Source: Ignavibacteria bacterium
Lineage (GTDB): Bacteria > Bacteroidota > Ignavibacteria > Ignavibacteriales > Ignavibacteriaceae
Assembly: GCA_030693705.1 (NCBI GenBank)
Contig: JAUYAB010000078.1
Location: 1-64,000 of the forward strand
Direction of reading: 5' to 3'
DNA length: 64,000 bases
The notes beneath the pieces are model-generated. The model saw only the letters and a list, made by a program, of their open reading frames with translations, searched no databases and was not told the origin of the DNA. A program made the translations under genes and the position numbers. Shown here piece after piece: positions 26,749-38,734 of the stretch. Within the stretch, counting starts at the first letter, position 1, and the number at the start of each line of letters is the position of its first letter.

Positions 26749-27150
26749 ATGGACACACGTAAAATTTTTATCGTGATTATAGGTCTTTTCCTTTTTTTTA
26801 CGGGTTGTAAAAGCACCGTGACAAACAGCGTTACATTCAAAAGTGTCGCAATGGAAAATGTTATAGTTAATTTTATGGGTGAAACTTTTACAGTTGCGCC
26901 CAACAGCTCAAAGACGGTTAGAAATATTGCTAAGGGAACTTATGAATATTCAACAACATACCTTGTTCCTTCGGGTATAAAAACTTCTTCCGAGTCGGGA
27001 GCGGTTAGCGGACCGGTCGTAATGAATGCAGATACACGAATAACTGTGCTGTATTCCAGTTCAATTCAAGGAACCGGCGATCAATTGTCTTATATTATTA
27101 GCGCAACTATTTCTTCGAACGATAAAGTTGTTGCCCCAACAAGTCCGTAA
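26749..27150 (+). CDS. Small lipoprotein of unknown function
   Basis: 133 residues. The signal peptide has a lipobox at LFFTGC with Cys20 as the likely lipid anchor. The mature part is mostly beta-strand-like and rich in Ser/Thr/Val, with no motif I recognise. It lies immediately upstream of dnaN but is separated from it by a terminator-like hairpin, so co-transcription is uncertain. Confidence 0.75.
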   Translation: MDTRKIFIVIIGLFLFFTGCKSTVTNSVTFKSVAMENVIVNFMGETFTVAPNSSKTVRNIAKGTYEYSTTYLVPSGIKTSSESGAVSGPVVMNADTRITVLYSSSIQGTGDQLSYIISATISSNDKVVAPTSP

Positions 27151-27187
27151 TAAATTATCTGTTTTTCAGGCAAAAAAGATTGAAAAT

Positions 27188-27222
27188 ACTCAACTTTTTA
27201 AATTGAGTTTCCCTCCTTTTTT
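27188..27222 (+). terminator. Possible Rho-independent terminator after the lipoprotein gene
   Basis: ACTCAA (27188-27193) and TTGAGT (27203-27208) form a six-bp stem around an AT loop, followed within a few bases by CCTTTTTTATT. The stem is weak but the T run is appropriate. It would separate the lipoprotein transcript from dnaN. Confidence 0.4.
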
Positions 27223-27253
27223 ATTAAATTTCAGTATCTAAATGGAGATAATT

Positions 27254-28363
27254 ATGAATTTTAAAATCAACAGCAAACAATTAGAAAAACTACTCGCAAA
27301 AGTGTTTCCGGCTATCCCGGCAAGAACCACAATGTCAATTTTAGAAAACTTTCTCTTCGATATTGAAGATGGAGTTTTAACGGTTTCTGCAACCGATTTA
27401 GAGATCGCGCTCCGCACTTCTTTGAACGTGGATGCCAACGAAAATATCTCTATGGTGGTTCCGGCAAAACTGTTGTTTGATGTTGTTAAATCTCTTGGCG
27501 ATACAATGATCAGTTTTACTACCGAATCAAATCAAAAGATGAAACTGACCACCGAAAACGGACAATATGCAATCGGGTATGCCCCGGCAGACGAATTTCC
27601 AAAACTTCCCGTTATCCAAAAAGAAAAATCTATTACGCTCAACGGTAAAACATTAAAGAAAGCAATTGATAAAACATCATTTGCAATAAGCAAAGAAGCT
27701 ATGCGCCCGGCTATGATGGGAGCTTTGCTCGAATGCACGGAAACCGGATTAACTTTTGTTACTACAGATGGTCACCGCCTGGTAAAATTTATTGATCAAA
27801 GCGTAACCTTTGCAAACCACGAAAATTATATTCTCCCCGAACGCGCTGTGGGCGTACTTGGAAAACTTGTGAACGATACCGACCTAACTCTTTACCTTAG
27901 CGACACACATCTTTCTTTCGTAATGGATGATGTTGAATTCAGCTCCCGGCTCATCGCGCAAAAATATCCTGATTATACCAGCGTTATTCCAATTGAAAAT
28001 GAAAACATCTTAAAACTTAGTAGAAACGATCTTCATTCGGCGATCAAAAGAATGCTGCTCTTTTCAACTTCAAACTATCAACAGGTAAAATTTTCCATCT
28101 CGGCTTCTTCGCTTGAGGTTTCCTCCGAAGATATTGATAAGGGTTCGAGCGCAAAAGAAACTATCGTATGCACCTATTCCGGCGAACCGATGGATATTGG
28201 CTTTAACACTGCATATGCAAATGATATCCTCACGCATCTTGATGACGGCGATATTCAATTTAAACTCCACTCGCCTACAAAAGCCTGTGTGATTGAGCCC
28301 GTTGAGAAAAAAGAACACGAAGAATTGTTAATGTTGTTAATGCCGGTCCGGTTAAATAGTTAA
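27254..28363 (+). CDS. dnaN: DNA polymerase III beta subunit (sliding clamp)
   Basis: 369 residues from the chosen ATG, the usual clamp length. GGAG at 27244 sits correctly before this ATG, whereas an in-frame ATG four codons earlier overlaps that ribosome site. The three-domain clamp fold is supported by MNFKINSKQLEKLLAKV, TTMSILENFLFDIEDG, the segment TDGHRLVKF, and the C-terminal LLMLLMPVRLN tail, close to the usual MPMRL ending. It is the first gene of a dnaN-recF-DUF721 cluster with a one-base gap to recF. No dnaA precedes it. Confidence 0.97.
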   Translation: MNFKINSKQLEKLLAKVFPAIPARTTMSILENFLFDIEDGVLTVSATDLEIALRTSLNVDANENISMVVPAKLLFDVVKSLGDTMISFTTESNQKMKLTTENGQYAIGYAPADEFPKLPVIQKEKSITLNGKTLKKAIDKTSFAISKEAMRPAMMGALLECTETGLTFVTTDGHRLVKFIDQSVTFANHENYILPERAVGVLGKLVNDTDLTLYLSDTHLSFVMDDVEFSSRLIAQKYPDYTSVIPIENENILKLSRNDLHSAIKRMLLFSTSNYQQVKFSISASSLEVSSEDIDKGSSAKETIVCTYSGEPMDIGFNTAYANDILTHLDDGDIQFKLHSPTKACVIEPVEKKEHEELLMLLMPVRLNS

Positions 28364-28364
28364 T

Positions 28365-29477
28365 ATGGTATTGCAATCTCTTCAGTTAAAAAATTATAGA
28401 ATACATTCGAACTCTCTTCTCACTTTTTCAGACGGTATAAATTTTATCGTCGGGGAAAACGGTCAAGGGAAAACAACGATTTTAGAAGCGATCTATTCCT
28501 TGTGCACAACAAAAAATTTTAAGGCATCTTCAGATCAAGAACTCTTGCAATTTTCAACTGCTGAGTGTGAGGTTACCGGAACATTTCAAGAATATACTTC
28601 CGATATTGTCCGAATCTATTATTCTTCAACTGAAACCAAGCGCTCTTTTTTAGTGAACGGAAAACTAATTTACCGCCCCTCGGAGGTTATTGGAAAATTC
28701 CCTATTGTTTTGCTTACACCGGAAGATCATCAATTAACACAAGGCGCACCTGCAGACAGAAGAAAGTTTGTTGATGCAATTCTTTCGCAATCAAATCCGC
28801 TTTACATGGAGACATTGCTCGATTATTCAAAGACGTTAAAGCATCGTTCTTTTCTTCTTAACAGAATGAAAGAAGATTTTCGCTCGGTAAGTCCGGATGA
28901 ACTTGAAGCATGGAATACAAAAATGGTAACCGCCGGAAGCAGTTTAATTACATACAGAAAAAAATTTTTAACGCTGTTTAACACTTATTTAGCTCAAGCG
29001 TACTCAGCCATATTGAATGATGAAGAACTTCCGTTAATTGAATATCAAACAACCATTGCAAACGGAGAAACCGGCTTAGAGGAAAAATTTTCAGAGCAAT
29101 TGGCAAAAAGAAAAGATGAAGAAATAAGACGGGGAACAAATCTCGTTGGACCGCACCGCGATGATTTCATTTTTTCGATTAATGGAAAAGCTTTAAAGAT
29201 TTTCGGATCGCAAGGGCAGCATAAAACCTTTCAAGTTGCTCTGCGGTTCGCACAATTTTTTTATATGAAAGATATTCTTGGAAGAACCCCGATCTTTTTA
29301 CTTGATGATGCGTTCGGTGAGCTTGATGCAAAACGAGCGGCACACATCAGCAATTATATTCGGAACGTTGGACAGGCGTTCATCACCGCAACCGATCTGG
29401 CAAATCTTTCTTCTTTCTTGAGAAGTGAAAACGATAAAGTAATAGAAGTTTCAAGCGGTCAGGTTGCGTATGCGTAG
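28365..29477 (+). CDS. recF: DNA replication/repair protein RecF
   Basis: 370 residues, normal for RecF. The N-terminal LQLKNYRIHSNSLLTFSDG is followed by Walker A GENGQGKTT, a family motif LLTPEDHQLTQGAPADRRKF, the signature GSQGQHKT near residue 285, and Walker B LLDDAFGELDAKR. RecF helps load RecA at gaps in single-stranded DNA with RecO and RecR. It begins one base after dnaN and overlaps the next gene. Confidence 0.97.
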   Translation: MVLQSLQLKNYRIHSNSLLTFSDGINFIVGENGQGKTTILEAIYSLCTTKNFKASSDQELLQFSTAECEVTGTFQEYTSDIVRIYYSSTETKRSFLVNGKLIYRPSEVIGKFPIVLLTPEDHQLTQGAPADRRKFVDAILSQSNPLYMETLLDYSKTLKHRSFLLNRMKEDFRSVSPDELEAWNTKMVTAGSSLITYRKKFLTLFNTYLAQAYSAILNDEELPLIEYQTTIANGETGLEEKFSEQLAKRKDEEIRRGTNLVGPHRDDFIFSINGKALKIFGSQGQHKTFQVALRFAQFFYMKDILGRTPIFLLDDAFGELDAKRAAHISNYIRNVGQAFITATDLANLSSFLRSENDKVIEVSSGQVAYA

Positions 29478-29760
29478 CCACCAGGTAAAAAGTCTTGCAG
29501 AACTGCTTGCAAGTGAACCGGGTCTGCGAAAGATAAATTCTTTTATAAAAAATAACGAAGTGATAGAAAAATTTTACGAGATATTCCCTGCATTTGAAAA
29601 AATTGCAGAACCGCAAAAAGTTGAAAGGAAAATTCTTCTTTTAAAAGTTGAAAATCCTGCATGGCGGAATGAACTCTTCCTTCAAAAAGAAAGATTGGTT
29701 GAAAAAATAAATGAGTTCTTCGGAGAAAAAAGAATAAACTATTTAAAACTTATCGGATAA
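29470..29760 (+). CDS. DUF721 (DciA-like) protein
   Basis: 96 residues from the ATG inside the recF stop region; a TTG two codons earlier is also possible. The basic segment VERKILLLKVENPAWRNEL and the C-terminal LVEKINEFFGEKRINYLKL are the nucleic-acid-binding KH-like core of DUF721 proteins. Family members in other bacteria (DciA) help load the replicative helicase. Its position between recF and gyrB is the usual one. Confidence 0.85.
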   Translation: MRSHQVKSLAELLASEPGLRKINSFIKNNEVIEKFYEIFPAFEKIAEPQKVERKILLLKVENPAWRNELFLQKERLVEKINEFFGEKRINYLKLIG

Positions 29761-29772
29761 AAACAAAAAAGA

Positions 29773-29840
29773 AGCCCATCCCTAACCCTTCCCAAAGGGA
29801 ATGGACTCTTTATTCCCCTTTTGGGGGATAAAAGAGGGCT
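29773..29840. repeat. REP-like palindromic element between the DUF721 gene and gyrB
   Basis: The ends are AGCCC (29773) and GGGCT (29836-29840). Inside are two small hairpins, TTCCC-AAA-GGGAA and CCCCTTTTGGGG. It is non-coding and could also act as a weak terminator before gyrB, which would separate gyrase from the dnaN-recF transcript. Confidence 0.45.
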
Positions 29841-29871
29841 GATGAAAACTAACTTAATACCTGGAAAATAA

Positions 29872-31851
<1,980 letters not shown>

Positions 31852-31865
31852 AATTTGAACGTTTT

Positions 31866-32189
31866 ATGTCAAACGAAGTATTAAATAACATAGTTGAAGA
31901 TATCGTAAAAAAAGTTAATCCCACAAAGGTTATCCTTTTCGGTTCAACTGCTAGAGGCGAGACGAACAAAGATTCTGATTTGGATTTGCTCATTATTGAA
32001 AAAGATAAATTTAATAAAGATAGAAGCAGAAGAAAAGAACTACATAGTATTCGTCAACTTTTAATAAAATATAGAATTCCAAAAGATATTTTGCTGTATG
32101 ATGAAGAAGAAGTTGAATATTGGAAAGATTCCGCAAACCATATCATTGCTCGATGTTTGAAAGAAGGAACAACTCTTTATGAGAGATAA
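31866..32189 (+). CDS. MNT-type minimal nucleotidyltransferase (antitoxin of an MNT/HEPN pair)
   Basis: 107 residues. The catalytic pattern G-S-x10-D-x-D is complete: G26, S27, D38 and D40 in FGSTARGETNKDSDLDLL. In studied MNT/HEPN systems this protein adds AMP to the HEPN toxin to silence it. The gene starts 14 bases after gyrB and overlaps the HEPN gene by 11 bases. Alternatively it is a metabolic nucleotidyltransferase of unknown target. Confidence 0.88.
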   Translation: MSNEVLNNIVEDIVKKVNPTKVILFGSTARGETNKDSDLDLLIIEKDKFNKDRSRRKELHSIRQLLIKYRIPKDILLYDEEEVEYWKDSANHIIARCLKEGTTLYER

Positions 32190-32562
32190 AAAGCATGCGG
32201 AACATATGTTGACTATTGCGGGAAAAGATCTTTCAGCTTTACGCGGAATGGCAAAAGATGAGGCTACCTTTCACGATGAAATTTTCGGATTTCACGCTCA
32301 ACAAACTGTTGAAAAATGTTTAAAGGCAATTCTTAGTTATTTTGGAGTGTCTTATCCAAAAACGCACGATCTTCTACAGTTGGAAAGTTTGTGCATGGAA
32401 AATGAAATCAAAATTCCGGAAGAGTTTTCTTCCCTTTCTGATTTAACGGATTTTGCCGTGGAATACCGGTACGATCTTTTAGAAGAGGAACCTGTAAAAC
32501 GTTCGGAAATATTGGCAAGCGTAGAAGCTTTCTTTAATTACGTCCAAAAGATTGTTCAATAA
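32179..32562 (+). CDS. HEPN-domain protein (putative toxin of the MNT/HEPN pair)
   Basis: 127 residues of the PF05168-type HEPN fold: FHAQQTVEKCLKAILSYFG, then PKTHDLLQLESLC and DFAVEYRYDLLEEEP. HEPN proteins are often RNases with an R-x(4-6)-H motif. That motif is not visible here, and the usual place holds YRYDLLEEE. The protein could therefore be a non-nucleolytic HEPN, a nucleotide-binding partner, or an RNase with a divergent site. It overlaps the MNT gene by 11 bases and lies 47 bases before gyrA. Confidence 0.85.
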   Translation: MRDKKHAEHMLTIAGKDLSALRGMAKDEATFHDEIFGFHAQQTVEKCLKAILSYFGVSYPKTHDLLQLESLCMENEIKIPEEFSSLSDLTDFAVEYRYDLLEEEPVKRSEILASVEAFFNYVQKIVQ

Positions 32563-32609
32563 AATAATTTATAAATAAAATCAGTTTTTAATAAAAATTT
32601 AGATACACA

Positions 32610-35072
32610 ATGGCAAACCTTTTTGAAAAAGTAGTTCCTGTCTCTTTAGAAGAAGAGATGAAATCATCATACATCGATTACTCAATGTCCGTTATCGTTT
32701 CAAGGGCGCTGCCCGATGTACGCGACGGACTTAAACCTGTTCACCGCCGCGTTCTCTTCGGAATGCACGAACTCGGAATGGCGCATAATAAAGCGTATAA
32801 AAAATCGGCGAGAATCGTCGGTGAAGTGCTTGGTAAGTACCATCCGCACGGCGATACCGCGGTCTATGATTCAATGGTAAGAATGGTGCAGGAGTTTTCT
32901 CTTCGTTATCCTTTAGTGGATGGACAGGGAAACTTCGGCTCCGTTGACGGCGATTCTCCTGCAGCGATGCGTTACACTGAAGCGCGTCTTGCAAGAATTG
33001 CTGATGAAATGCTTCGTGACCTTGACAAGAACACCGTAAATTTTTCAGCTAACTTTGACGACACGCTTCAAGAACCAACCGTAATGCCTTCGTATCTTCC
33101 TAATCTCTTGGTGAACGGTTCAAGCGGAATTGCGGTTGGTATGGCTACAAATATTCCACCACATAATTTGAGTGAAGTGATCGACGGTTTGGTTGCGATG
33201 ATCAAGAATCCAGACATCACCAACGAAAAATTGATGAAATTTGTTACCGCGCCGGATTTCCCTACTGGCGGAATTATCTACGGTTATCAAGGCGTAAAAG
33301 ATGCATTCACAACCGGAAGAGGCAAAATTATTGTTCGCGCCAAAGCGAATGTTGAAACACAAAAAAGCGGGAAAGAAAGCATCATTGTTACCGAACTTCC
33401 GTACCAGGTAAACAAAGCAACGCTTCAAGAAAAAATTGCAGAACTTGTACGCGATGAAAAAATAAAAGATATTTCAGCTATTCGTGATGAATCCGATCGC
33501 GACGGCATGCGCCTGGTTATTGAGTTAAAACGTGATGCAACTCCAGCAGTTGTTTTGAATAATCTCTTCAAACATACTTCAATGCAAGTTACTTTCGGTG
33601 TAATTATGTTAGCGCTGGTAAACGGCGTACCGAAAGTGCTTACTTTAAGAGATACGATGTATCATTTCTTGCATCACCGGATGGATGTTCTTATCCGCAG
33701 AACAAAATATGAACTTGACGCAGCAGAGCGCCGCGCCCATATTTTAGAAGGCTACATAATTGCACTTGATAATATTGATGAAGTTATTGAGACGATTAAA
33801 AAATCGCGCGATGTTGAAACCGCAAAAAATAATTTGATAAGGAAATTCAAACTTTCCGAAATTCAAGCAAAAGCAATTCTTGACATGCGTTTGCAGCGCC
33901 TAACCGGACTTGAACGCAAAAAAATTGAAGACGAATACAAAGAAACGATCAAGCTTATCGAAAAACTAAAAGGCATTTTAAGCAGCGAAGAAAAAAGATA
34001 CCTCATCATTAAAGATGAACTTCTTCTTTTAAAAGAAAAATTTGGCGATGAAAGAAGAACGGAAATTATTTATGACTACACAGAATTTTCTTTGGAAGAC
34101 ACGATTGCCGAAGAAGATGTTGTTGTAACAATTTCTCATAAAGGATTTATCAAACGCTTCCCGGTTAGCGGTTATCGCAAGCAAGGACGCGGCGGGAAAG
34201 GTGTGCATGGAGCCGAAGCGAAAGATGAAGATTTTATCGAGCATATGTTTGTTGCTTCAACGCATCAGTACATTTTATTCTTTACCGATAAAGGAAAATG
34301 TTATTGGTTGAAAGTTCATGAGGTTCCCGAAGGCGGTAGAGCAACGCGCGGTCGCTCGATCTTGAACTTAATCGAAAAAGAAAAAGATGAAGACATCACA
34401 GCGTTTGTAAATGTTAAAGAATTTAAAGATGATCAATATCTAATTATGGCAACGGCAAGAGGAACTATCAAGAAAACCGTTCTTTCCGCGTATGGAAATG
34501 TTCGCCGGGGCGGAATTAACGCAATCAACATTAACGATGGCGATAGATTGATCGCCGTTAAAATTACAGACGGAACAAACGATATCGTACTCGGAACTTC
34601 GCACGGTTTAGCGATCCGATTCCATGAAAAAGATGTACGCGATATGGGCAGAACTTCTACAGGCGTTCGCGGAGTAAAACTCGGTAAAGATGATTTGGTT
34701 GTCGGGTTGCTCGTTATCAAAAGGCAAGGCAGCATTCTTGTTGTCACCGAAAACGGTTTCGGCAAACGTTCAGACATTAATGATTATCGAATTACAAAAC
34801 GCGGTGGAAAAGGTGTTATCACTGTAAAGACCACCGATAAAGTTGGTAAGATGATCTCGATGATGGAAGTGACCGACAACGAAGAGTTGATGATAATTAG
34901 CAGTCAAGGAATGGCGATCCGCCAAAGCGTAAAAGATATCCGCGTGATGGGAAGAAATACACAAGGCGTCCGCGTTATCCGCTTAAAAGATGACGATGCT
35001 ATTGCAGATATCGCTAAAGTTGTTCCTGAAGATGAAGTTGTTTTAAACGGTAACGGCGAGCTGCCGGTATGA
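32610..35072 (+). CDS. gyrA: DNA gyrase subunit A
   Basis: 820 residues. The catalytic Tyr is Y122 in [13 protein letters not shown], exactly the E. coli position. The quinolone-resistance region reads [18 protein letters not shown], with Thr at position 83 (Ser in E. coli) and Asp at 87. The C-terminal pinwheel carries the gyrase-specific box KQGRGGKG, which separates it from ParC. It overlaps the following dehydratase gene by four bases. Confidence 0.98.
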   Translation: MANLFEKVVPVSLEEEMKSSYIDYSMSVIVSRALPDVRDGLKPVHRRVLFGMHELGMAHNKAYKKSARIVGEVLGKYHPHGDTAVYDSMVRMVQEFSLRYPLVDGQGNFGSVDGDSPAAMRYTEARLARIADEMLRDLDKNTVNFSANFDDTLQEPTVMPSYLPNLLVNGSSGIAVGMATNIPPHNLSEVIDGLVAMIKNPDITNEKLMKFVTAPDFPTGGIIYGYQGVKDAFTTGRGKIIVRAKANVETQKSGKESIIVTELPYQVNKATLQEKIAELVRDEKIKDISAIRDESDRDGMRLVIELKRDATPAVVLNNLFKHTSMQVTFGVIMLALVNGVPKVLTLRDTMYHFLHHRMDVLIRRTKYELDAAERRAHILEGYIIALDNIDEVIETIKKSRDVETAKNNLIRKFKLSEIQAKAILDMRLQRLTGLERKKIEDEYKETIKLIEKLKGILSSEEKRYLIIKDELLLLKEKFGDERRTEIIYDYTEFSLEDTIAEEDVVVTISHKGFIKRFPVSGYRKQGRGGKGVHGAEAKDEDFIEHMFVASTHQYILFFTDKGKCYWLKVHEVPEGGRATRGRSILNLIEKEKDEDITAFVNVKEFKDDQYLIMATARGTIKKTVLSAYGNVRRGGINAININDGDRLIAVKITDGTNDIVLGTSHGLAIRFHEKDVRDMGRTSTGVRGVKLGKDDLVVGLLVIKRQGSILVVTENGFGKRSDINDYRITKRGGKGVITVKTTDKVGKMISMMEVTDNEELMIISSQGMAIRQSVKDIRVMGRNTQGVRVIRLKDDDAIADIAKVVPEDEVVLNGNGELPV

Positions 35073-36025
35073 AGATGAAACATCTCATCATCGGTTTTAC
35101 AGGCGGAATAGGAAGAGCGACAACCAAAGCGTTGTTAGAAAAAGGTGAATCTGTTGTTGCGTTGGTTCGCAATTTACAAAAAGCGGAAAAATATGCCGAA
35201 GGTTTAAGTGGAATTGAATTAATTAAGGGAGATGCGGCAAACCTTTCCGATGTTGAAAAAGCATTGGAAAACTGTTCAACAATTTATTATTGCGCGAACG
35301 TTCCTTATCCTAACTGGCAAACAGAAGCGCGTGAGTTGCTTTCGGTTTCAGTTACTGCAGCAATAAATCAAAAAGCAAAATTTGTTTTTCCGGGAAATGT
35401 TTATGTGTACGGCAAAGCGCAGCAAACGCTTGTAAACGAAGGACATCCGCATGCGGCTGGAACTAAAAAAGGAAAAATCAGAATTGAAATGGAGCAAATG
35501 CTCGTTCGTGCAAACAAAGAAAGCGGACTTCGTTACTGCATCGTCCGCATGCCTGATTTTTATGGTCCTTTTGTTATCAATGGTTTTTACGATAAAATAT
35601 TTCAAAATGCTCTACGCGGAAAAAAACTTCAATGGTTCGGCGGATTAAATGTGCCAATTGAACTGATCTATATTGAAGATGGCGGTGAAGCAATGGCGAT
35701 TGCCGGACTTTCAGACAAAGCAGATGGAATGCAGTTTAACGTGCCGGGATATTCGGAAACAACCGCAAAAAAATTCTTGAAAGAAATCAGCAAACAAGCA
35801 GGGAAGAAATCAAATATTTCTTCCATCAATATTGAATTTCTTGTAGCTCTTGCAGGGCTGTTCAACCCAATGGCAAAAGAATTTAAAGAGATGATGTATT
35901 TAAAAAGCGAACGCCTGATAATGACCGGAGAATTATTCCGAACTACTTTTAACACGCTCCCATCAACTCCGTATGAAGAGGGCATTCGTAAAACTCTTGA
36001 ATGGACCAAAAAGTTTTTCAAATAA
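35069..36025 (+). CDS. NAD-dependent epimerase/dehydratase family protein
   Basis: 318 residues of the extended short-chain dehydrogenase type. The Rossmann motif is [11 protein letters not shown] (residues 9-19) and the catalytic pair is Y112-x3-K116 in [10 protein letters not shown]. The substrate is not predictable. It overlaps the gyrA stop (ATGA) and precedes corA by three bases, so all three should be one transcript, although no functional link is evident. Confidence 0.85.
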   Translation: MKMKHLIIGFTGGIGRATTKALLEKGESVVALVRNLQKAEKYAEGLSGIELIKGDAANLSDVEKALENCSTIYYCANVPYPNWQTEARELLSVSVTAAINQKAKFVFPGNVYVYGKAQQTLVNEGHPHAAGTKKGKIRIEMEQMLVRANKESGLRYCIVRMPDFYGPFVINGFYDKIFQNALRGKKLQWFGGLNVPIELIYIEDGGEAMAIAGLSDKADGMQFNVPGYSETTAKKFLKEISKQAGKKSNISSINIEFLVALAGLFNPMAKEFKEMMYLKSERLIMTGELFRTTFNTLPSTPYEEGIRKTLEWTKKFFK

Positions 36026-36028
36026 AAG

Positions 36029-37108
36029 ATGAAACTCTCCGACAAATCGCTTACCAAGAAACAAATCCGTAAAACCGGTTTGCCTCCCGGCAGTTTGGTT
36101 TTTACCGGCGAACAGAAATTAGCCCAATCTGATCTTTCACTCATCAAGTATTCGGAATCTGATTGTCAAGTAATCGACTCCCTCCGGGTAGAAGATATTT
36201 CTTCTTTAATTGAAAAAAACGGAATTGCCTGGATTAATATTGAAGGCATCCATGATACCAAACTTGTCGAAAAAATCGGTGAGATTTTTCACCTCCATCC
36301 TTTACTGCTTGAAGATATTCTTAATCCGCAGCAGCGCCCAAAACTTGATGAATACGATGATGTTGTTTTCATCATAGCAAAAATGCTTTTTGCCGATAAA
36401 CAGCACGACAAGATTATTGATGAACAGGTGAGTTTTGTGCTTGGCGAAAACTTTCTTCTCACCTTCCAGGAAAGCAAACCGGGAGACGCTTTTAACGTTG
36501 TAAGAGAAAGAATAATCAACAACAAAGGAAGGATCCGGAAAGAAAAAACGGATTATCTATGCTATCGTTTACTCGATGCAATTGTAGATAATTATTTTGA
36601 AGTGCTCGAAAAAATGGGTGATCGGCTTGAGGAGATTGAGGCGAAGATAATTCAAAATCCGGAAAAAAGTTCTATTCAAAAGACCCATGAATTAAAACGC
36701 GAACTAATTTATTTAAGAAAAATTACCTGGCCGCTCCGCGAAGTGATAAATAATTTTCACCGTGGCGAACATAAACTAATTAATCAATCCACAAAAGTTT
36801 ATATGCGCGATCTCTATGACCACACAATTCAAGTGATTGATACGATCGAAACATACAGAGATTGGCTGTCGGGACTTGAAGACCTCTATCTTTCAAGTCT
36901 TAGCAACAAAATGAATGAAGTGATGAAAATATTGACGATGATCGCGACGCTTTTCATTCCGCTTACGTTTATTGTTGGGCTGTACGGAATGAATTTCAGA
37001 TTTATGCCTGAACTTGAGTGGCGTTGGGGTTATGGATTTGTCTGGACGATTATGATCTCATTAACTGTTTTTATGATCTTCTATTTCAAAAAGAAAAAGT
37101 GGTTCTAA
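36029..37108 (+). CDS. corA: CorA-type magnesium/cobalt transporter
   Basis: 359 residues. A large cytoplasmic funnel domain (about 1-295), including the long helix around LEEIEAKIIQNPEKSS, is followed by two C-terminal membrane helices. The selectivity motif GMN is present in VGLYGMNFRFMPE between them, and the C-terminus is Lys-rich (YFKKKKWF). By family it is a homopentameric Mg2+ channel. It begins three bases after the dehydratase gene and ends 30 bases from convergent glgA. Confidence 0.93.
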   Translation: MKLSDKSLTKKQIRKTGLPPGSLVFTGEQKLAQSDLSLIKYSESDCQVIDSLRVEDISSLIEKNGIAWINIEGIHDTKLVEKIGEIFHLHPLLLEDILNPQQRPKLDEYDDVVFIIAKMLFADKQHDKIIDEQVSFVLGENFLLTFQESKPGDAFNVVRERIINNKGRIRKEKTDYLCYRLLDAIVDNYFEVLEKMGDRLEEIEAKIIQNPEKSSIQKTHELKRELIYLRKITWPLREVINNFHRGEHKLINQSTKVYMRDLYDHTIQVIDTIETYRDWLSGLEDLYLSSLSNKMNEVMKILTMIATLFIPLTFIVGLYGMNFRFMPELEWRWGYGFVWTIMISLTVFMIFYFKKKKWF

Positions 37109-37138
37109 GACACTTTCTACTTTGAACTTTCAACTGTA

Positions 37139-38614
37139 CTATCTATTTCTTCTGTTGAATAACGCTTTTTTGTAGAGATCGATATACTGCAAAGCCGAAA
37201 CATTCCACGAGTAATCTTGTTCCATTCCATTCAGCATAATTTTCCGCCACGTTTCCTTTTCGTTCATAAAGGTGTCAACAGCTCGCTTTACCGTTGAATA
37301 AAGAGCTTCGGGAGAATAATCCGCAAAAGAAAATCCTGTTCCCGTTTCTAAACCGTGAAGCGCTTTGTCATGCCAGTCTTGCACCGTATCTGCAAGTCCG
37401 CCGGTTCTACGAACGATCGGAACGGTTCCATATTTAAGAGAATATATTTGATTCAAGCCGCATGGTTCATACTGTGAAGGCATAAAAAACATATCGGCGC
37501 CCGCCTCAATAAGATGAGAAAGTTTATCGTTAAAAGTTAAAGAGATGGAAACTTTATCGGGATAAGTATAAGCAAGGCTGCGGAAAAGATTTTCGATATG
37601 ATTTTCGCCCGTCCCTAAAATTACCCATTGCGCAGGCAACTGCATTAATTTATAAGCAACTTTTTCAAAAAGATCAAAACCTTTTTGGGCAACCAGGCGA
37701 GAGATAATTCCTATCAGCGGAACATTTTCTTTATACGGAAGATGCGATGCACCGAGCAAATATTTCTTATTGTCTTCCTTAGCGGAAATATTATCCGGGG
37801 AATAGCGGAACGGTAATAACTTATCTACCTCCGGATTCCAAATCGAATAATCAACGCCGTTCACAATTCCGAAAAAATCATTTATTCTATAGCGCAGCAC
37901 TCCTTCTAAACCGGCTCCGTATTCCGAGGTCGTAATTTCTTGTGCGTATGTTTTGCTTACGGTGTTTATAACATCTGCATACATCAATCCGGCTTTCAGG
38001 AAACAGAAACTTTTCCAAACTTCGATAGGACTGTTCGGGTAAAAAAGTTCAAGCCGAACTTCTGCTTTCCCGACAGTCGCTTGGGGAAATCTTCCCTGGT
38101 AACCGACATTGTGAATTGACATCACCGTGGCGGTGCGATGAAAGAATTTATCCCAGTTGTAATTATCTTTTATGTAAAGAGGAATCAACCCGGTTTGCCA
38201 ATCATTACAATGAATAATATCCGGCTGCCATTTTAAACGCTGAACAGCTTCGATTACTGCTTTGGAATAAAGGATGAAACGCTCGTCTTCATCCGGATCG
38301 CCGGTATATATTTTTGAGCGATTAAAAAAATATGGGCAGTCAATAAAATAAATTTCAACGGAAGAATCCGGCAAATATCCCAAATAAACATCAACATTAT
38401 GGACGCGCCCGGCAACACGGATAGGCATTGAACCGATTGACCAGTCAAAACTTAAATCAAAAAGCGAGTGATCTATCTGAGCGTATTTTGGGATAAAAAC
38501 TTTTACATCTTCTCCCAATTCTTTTAGAGCTTTCGGTAAAGCCCCGATAACATCTCCGAGTCCTCCGGTTTTAGCAAAAGGATACGCTTCGGAAGCGGCA
38601 AAGGCTATTTTCAT
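37139..38614 (-). CDS. glgA: Glycogen synthase (ADP-glucose, GT5)
   Basis: 491 residues. The N-terminal KTGGLGDVIGALPKAL is the ADP-glucose binding motif of GT5 enzymes, and MPSQYEPCGLNQIYSLKYGT is the C-terminal signature with the conserved Glu. Other matches are IHCNDWQTGLIPLYIKD, SIHNVGYQGRFP and GIVNGVDYSIWNPE. It extends alpha-1,4-glucan chains from ADP-glucose. No other glg gene is adjacent. It lies downstream of hemB on the same strand with a 120-base gap. Confidence 0.96.
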   Translation of the reverse strand: MKIAFAASEAYPFAKTGGLGDVIGALPKALKELGEDVKVFIPKYAQIDHSLFDLSFDWSIGSMPIRVAGRVHNVDVYLGYLPDSSVEIYFIDCPYFFNRSKIYTGDPDEDERFILYSKAVIEAVQRLKWQPDIIHCNDWQTGLIPLYIKDNYNWDKFFHRTATVMSIHNVGYQGRFPQATVGKAEVRLELFYPNSPIEVWKSFCFLKAGLMYADVINTVSKTYAQEITTSEYGAGLEGVLRYRINDFFGIVNGVDYSIWNPEVDKLLPFRYSPDNISAKEDNKKYLLGASHLPYKENVPLIGIISRLVAQKGFDLFEKVAYKLMQLPAQWVILGTGENHIENLFRSLAYTYPDKVSISLTFNDKLSHLIEAGADMFFMPSQYEPCGLNQIYSLKYGTVPIVRRTGGLADTVQDWHDKALHGLETGTGFSFADYSPEALYSTVKRAVDTFMNEKETWRKIMLNGMEQDYSWNVSALQYIDLYKKALFNRRNR

Positions 38615-38734
38615 CTGGAATTAATTTTCTTTTTCGTTTAATTTTTTTGATCTCTGAGCAAAGATCAACGATTATGAACTGAGGATAGTTCTATCGCCAT
38701 CATAAATCGTTAATCATTATTCTTAAACCAATTA

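Noticed and set aside
27151-27253. Origin of replication upstream of dnaN
   Set aside because: No cluster of TTATCCACA-type boxes was found, and dnaA is absent. The sequence instead looks like a small terminator and a leader.
38667-38711. Terminator after hemB
   Set aside because: AACGATTATG and CATAAATCGTT pair with a bulge, but on the minus strand an A run rather than a T run follows.
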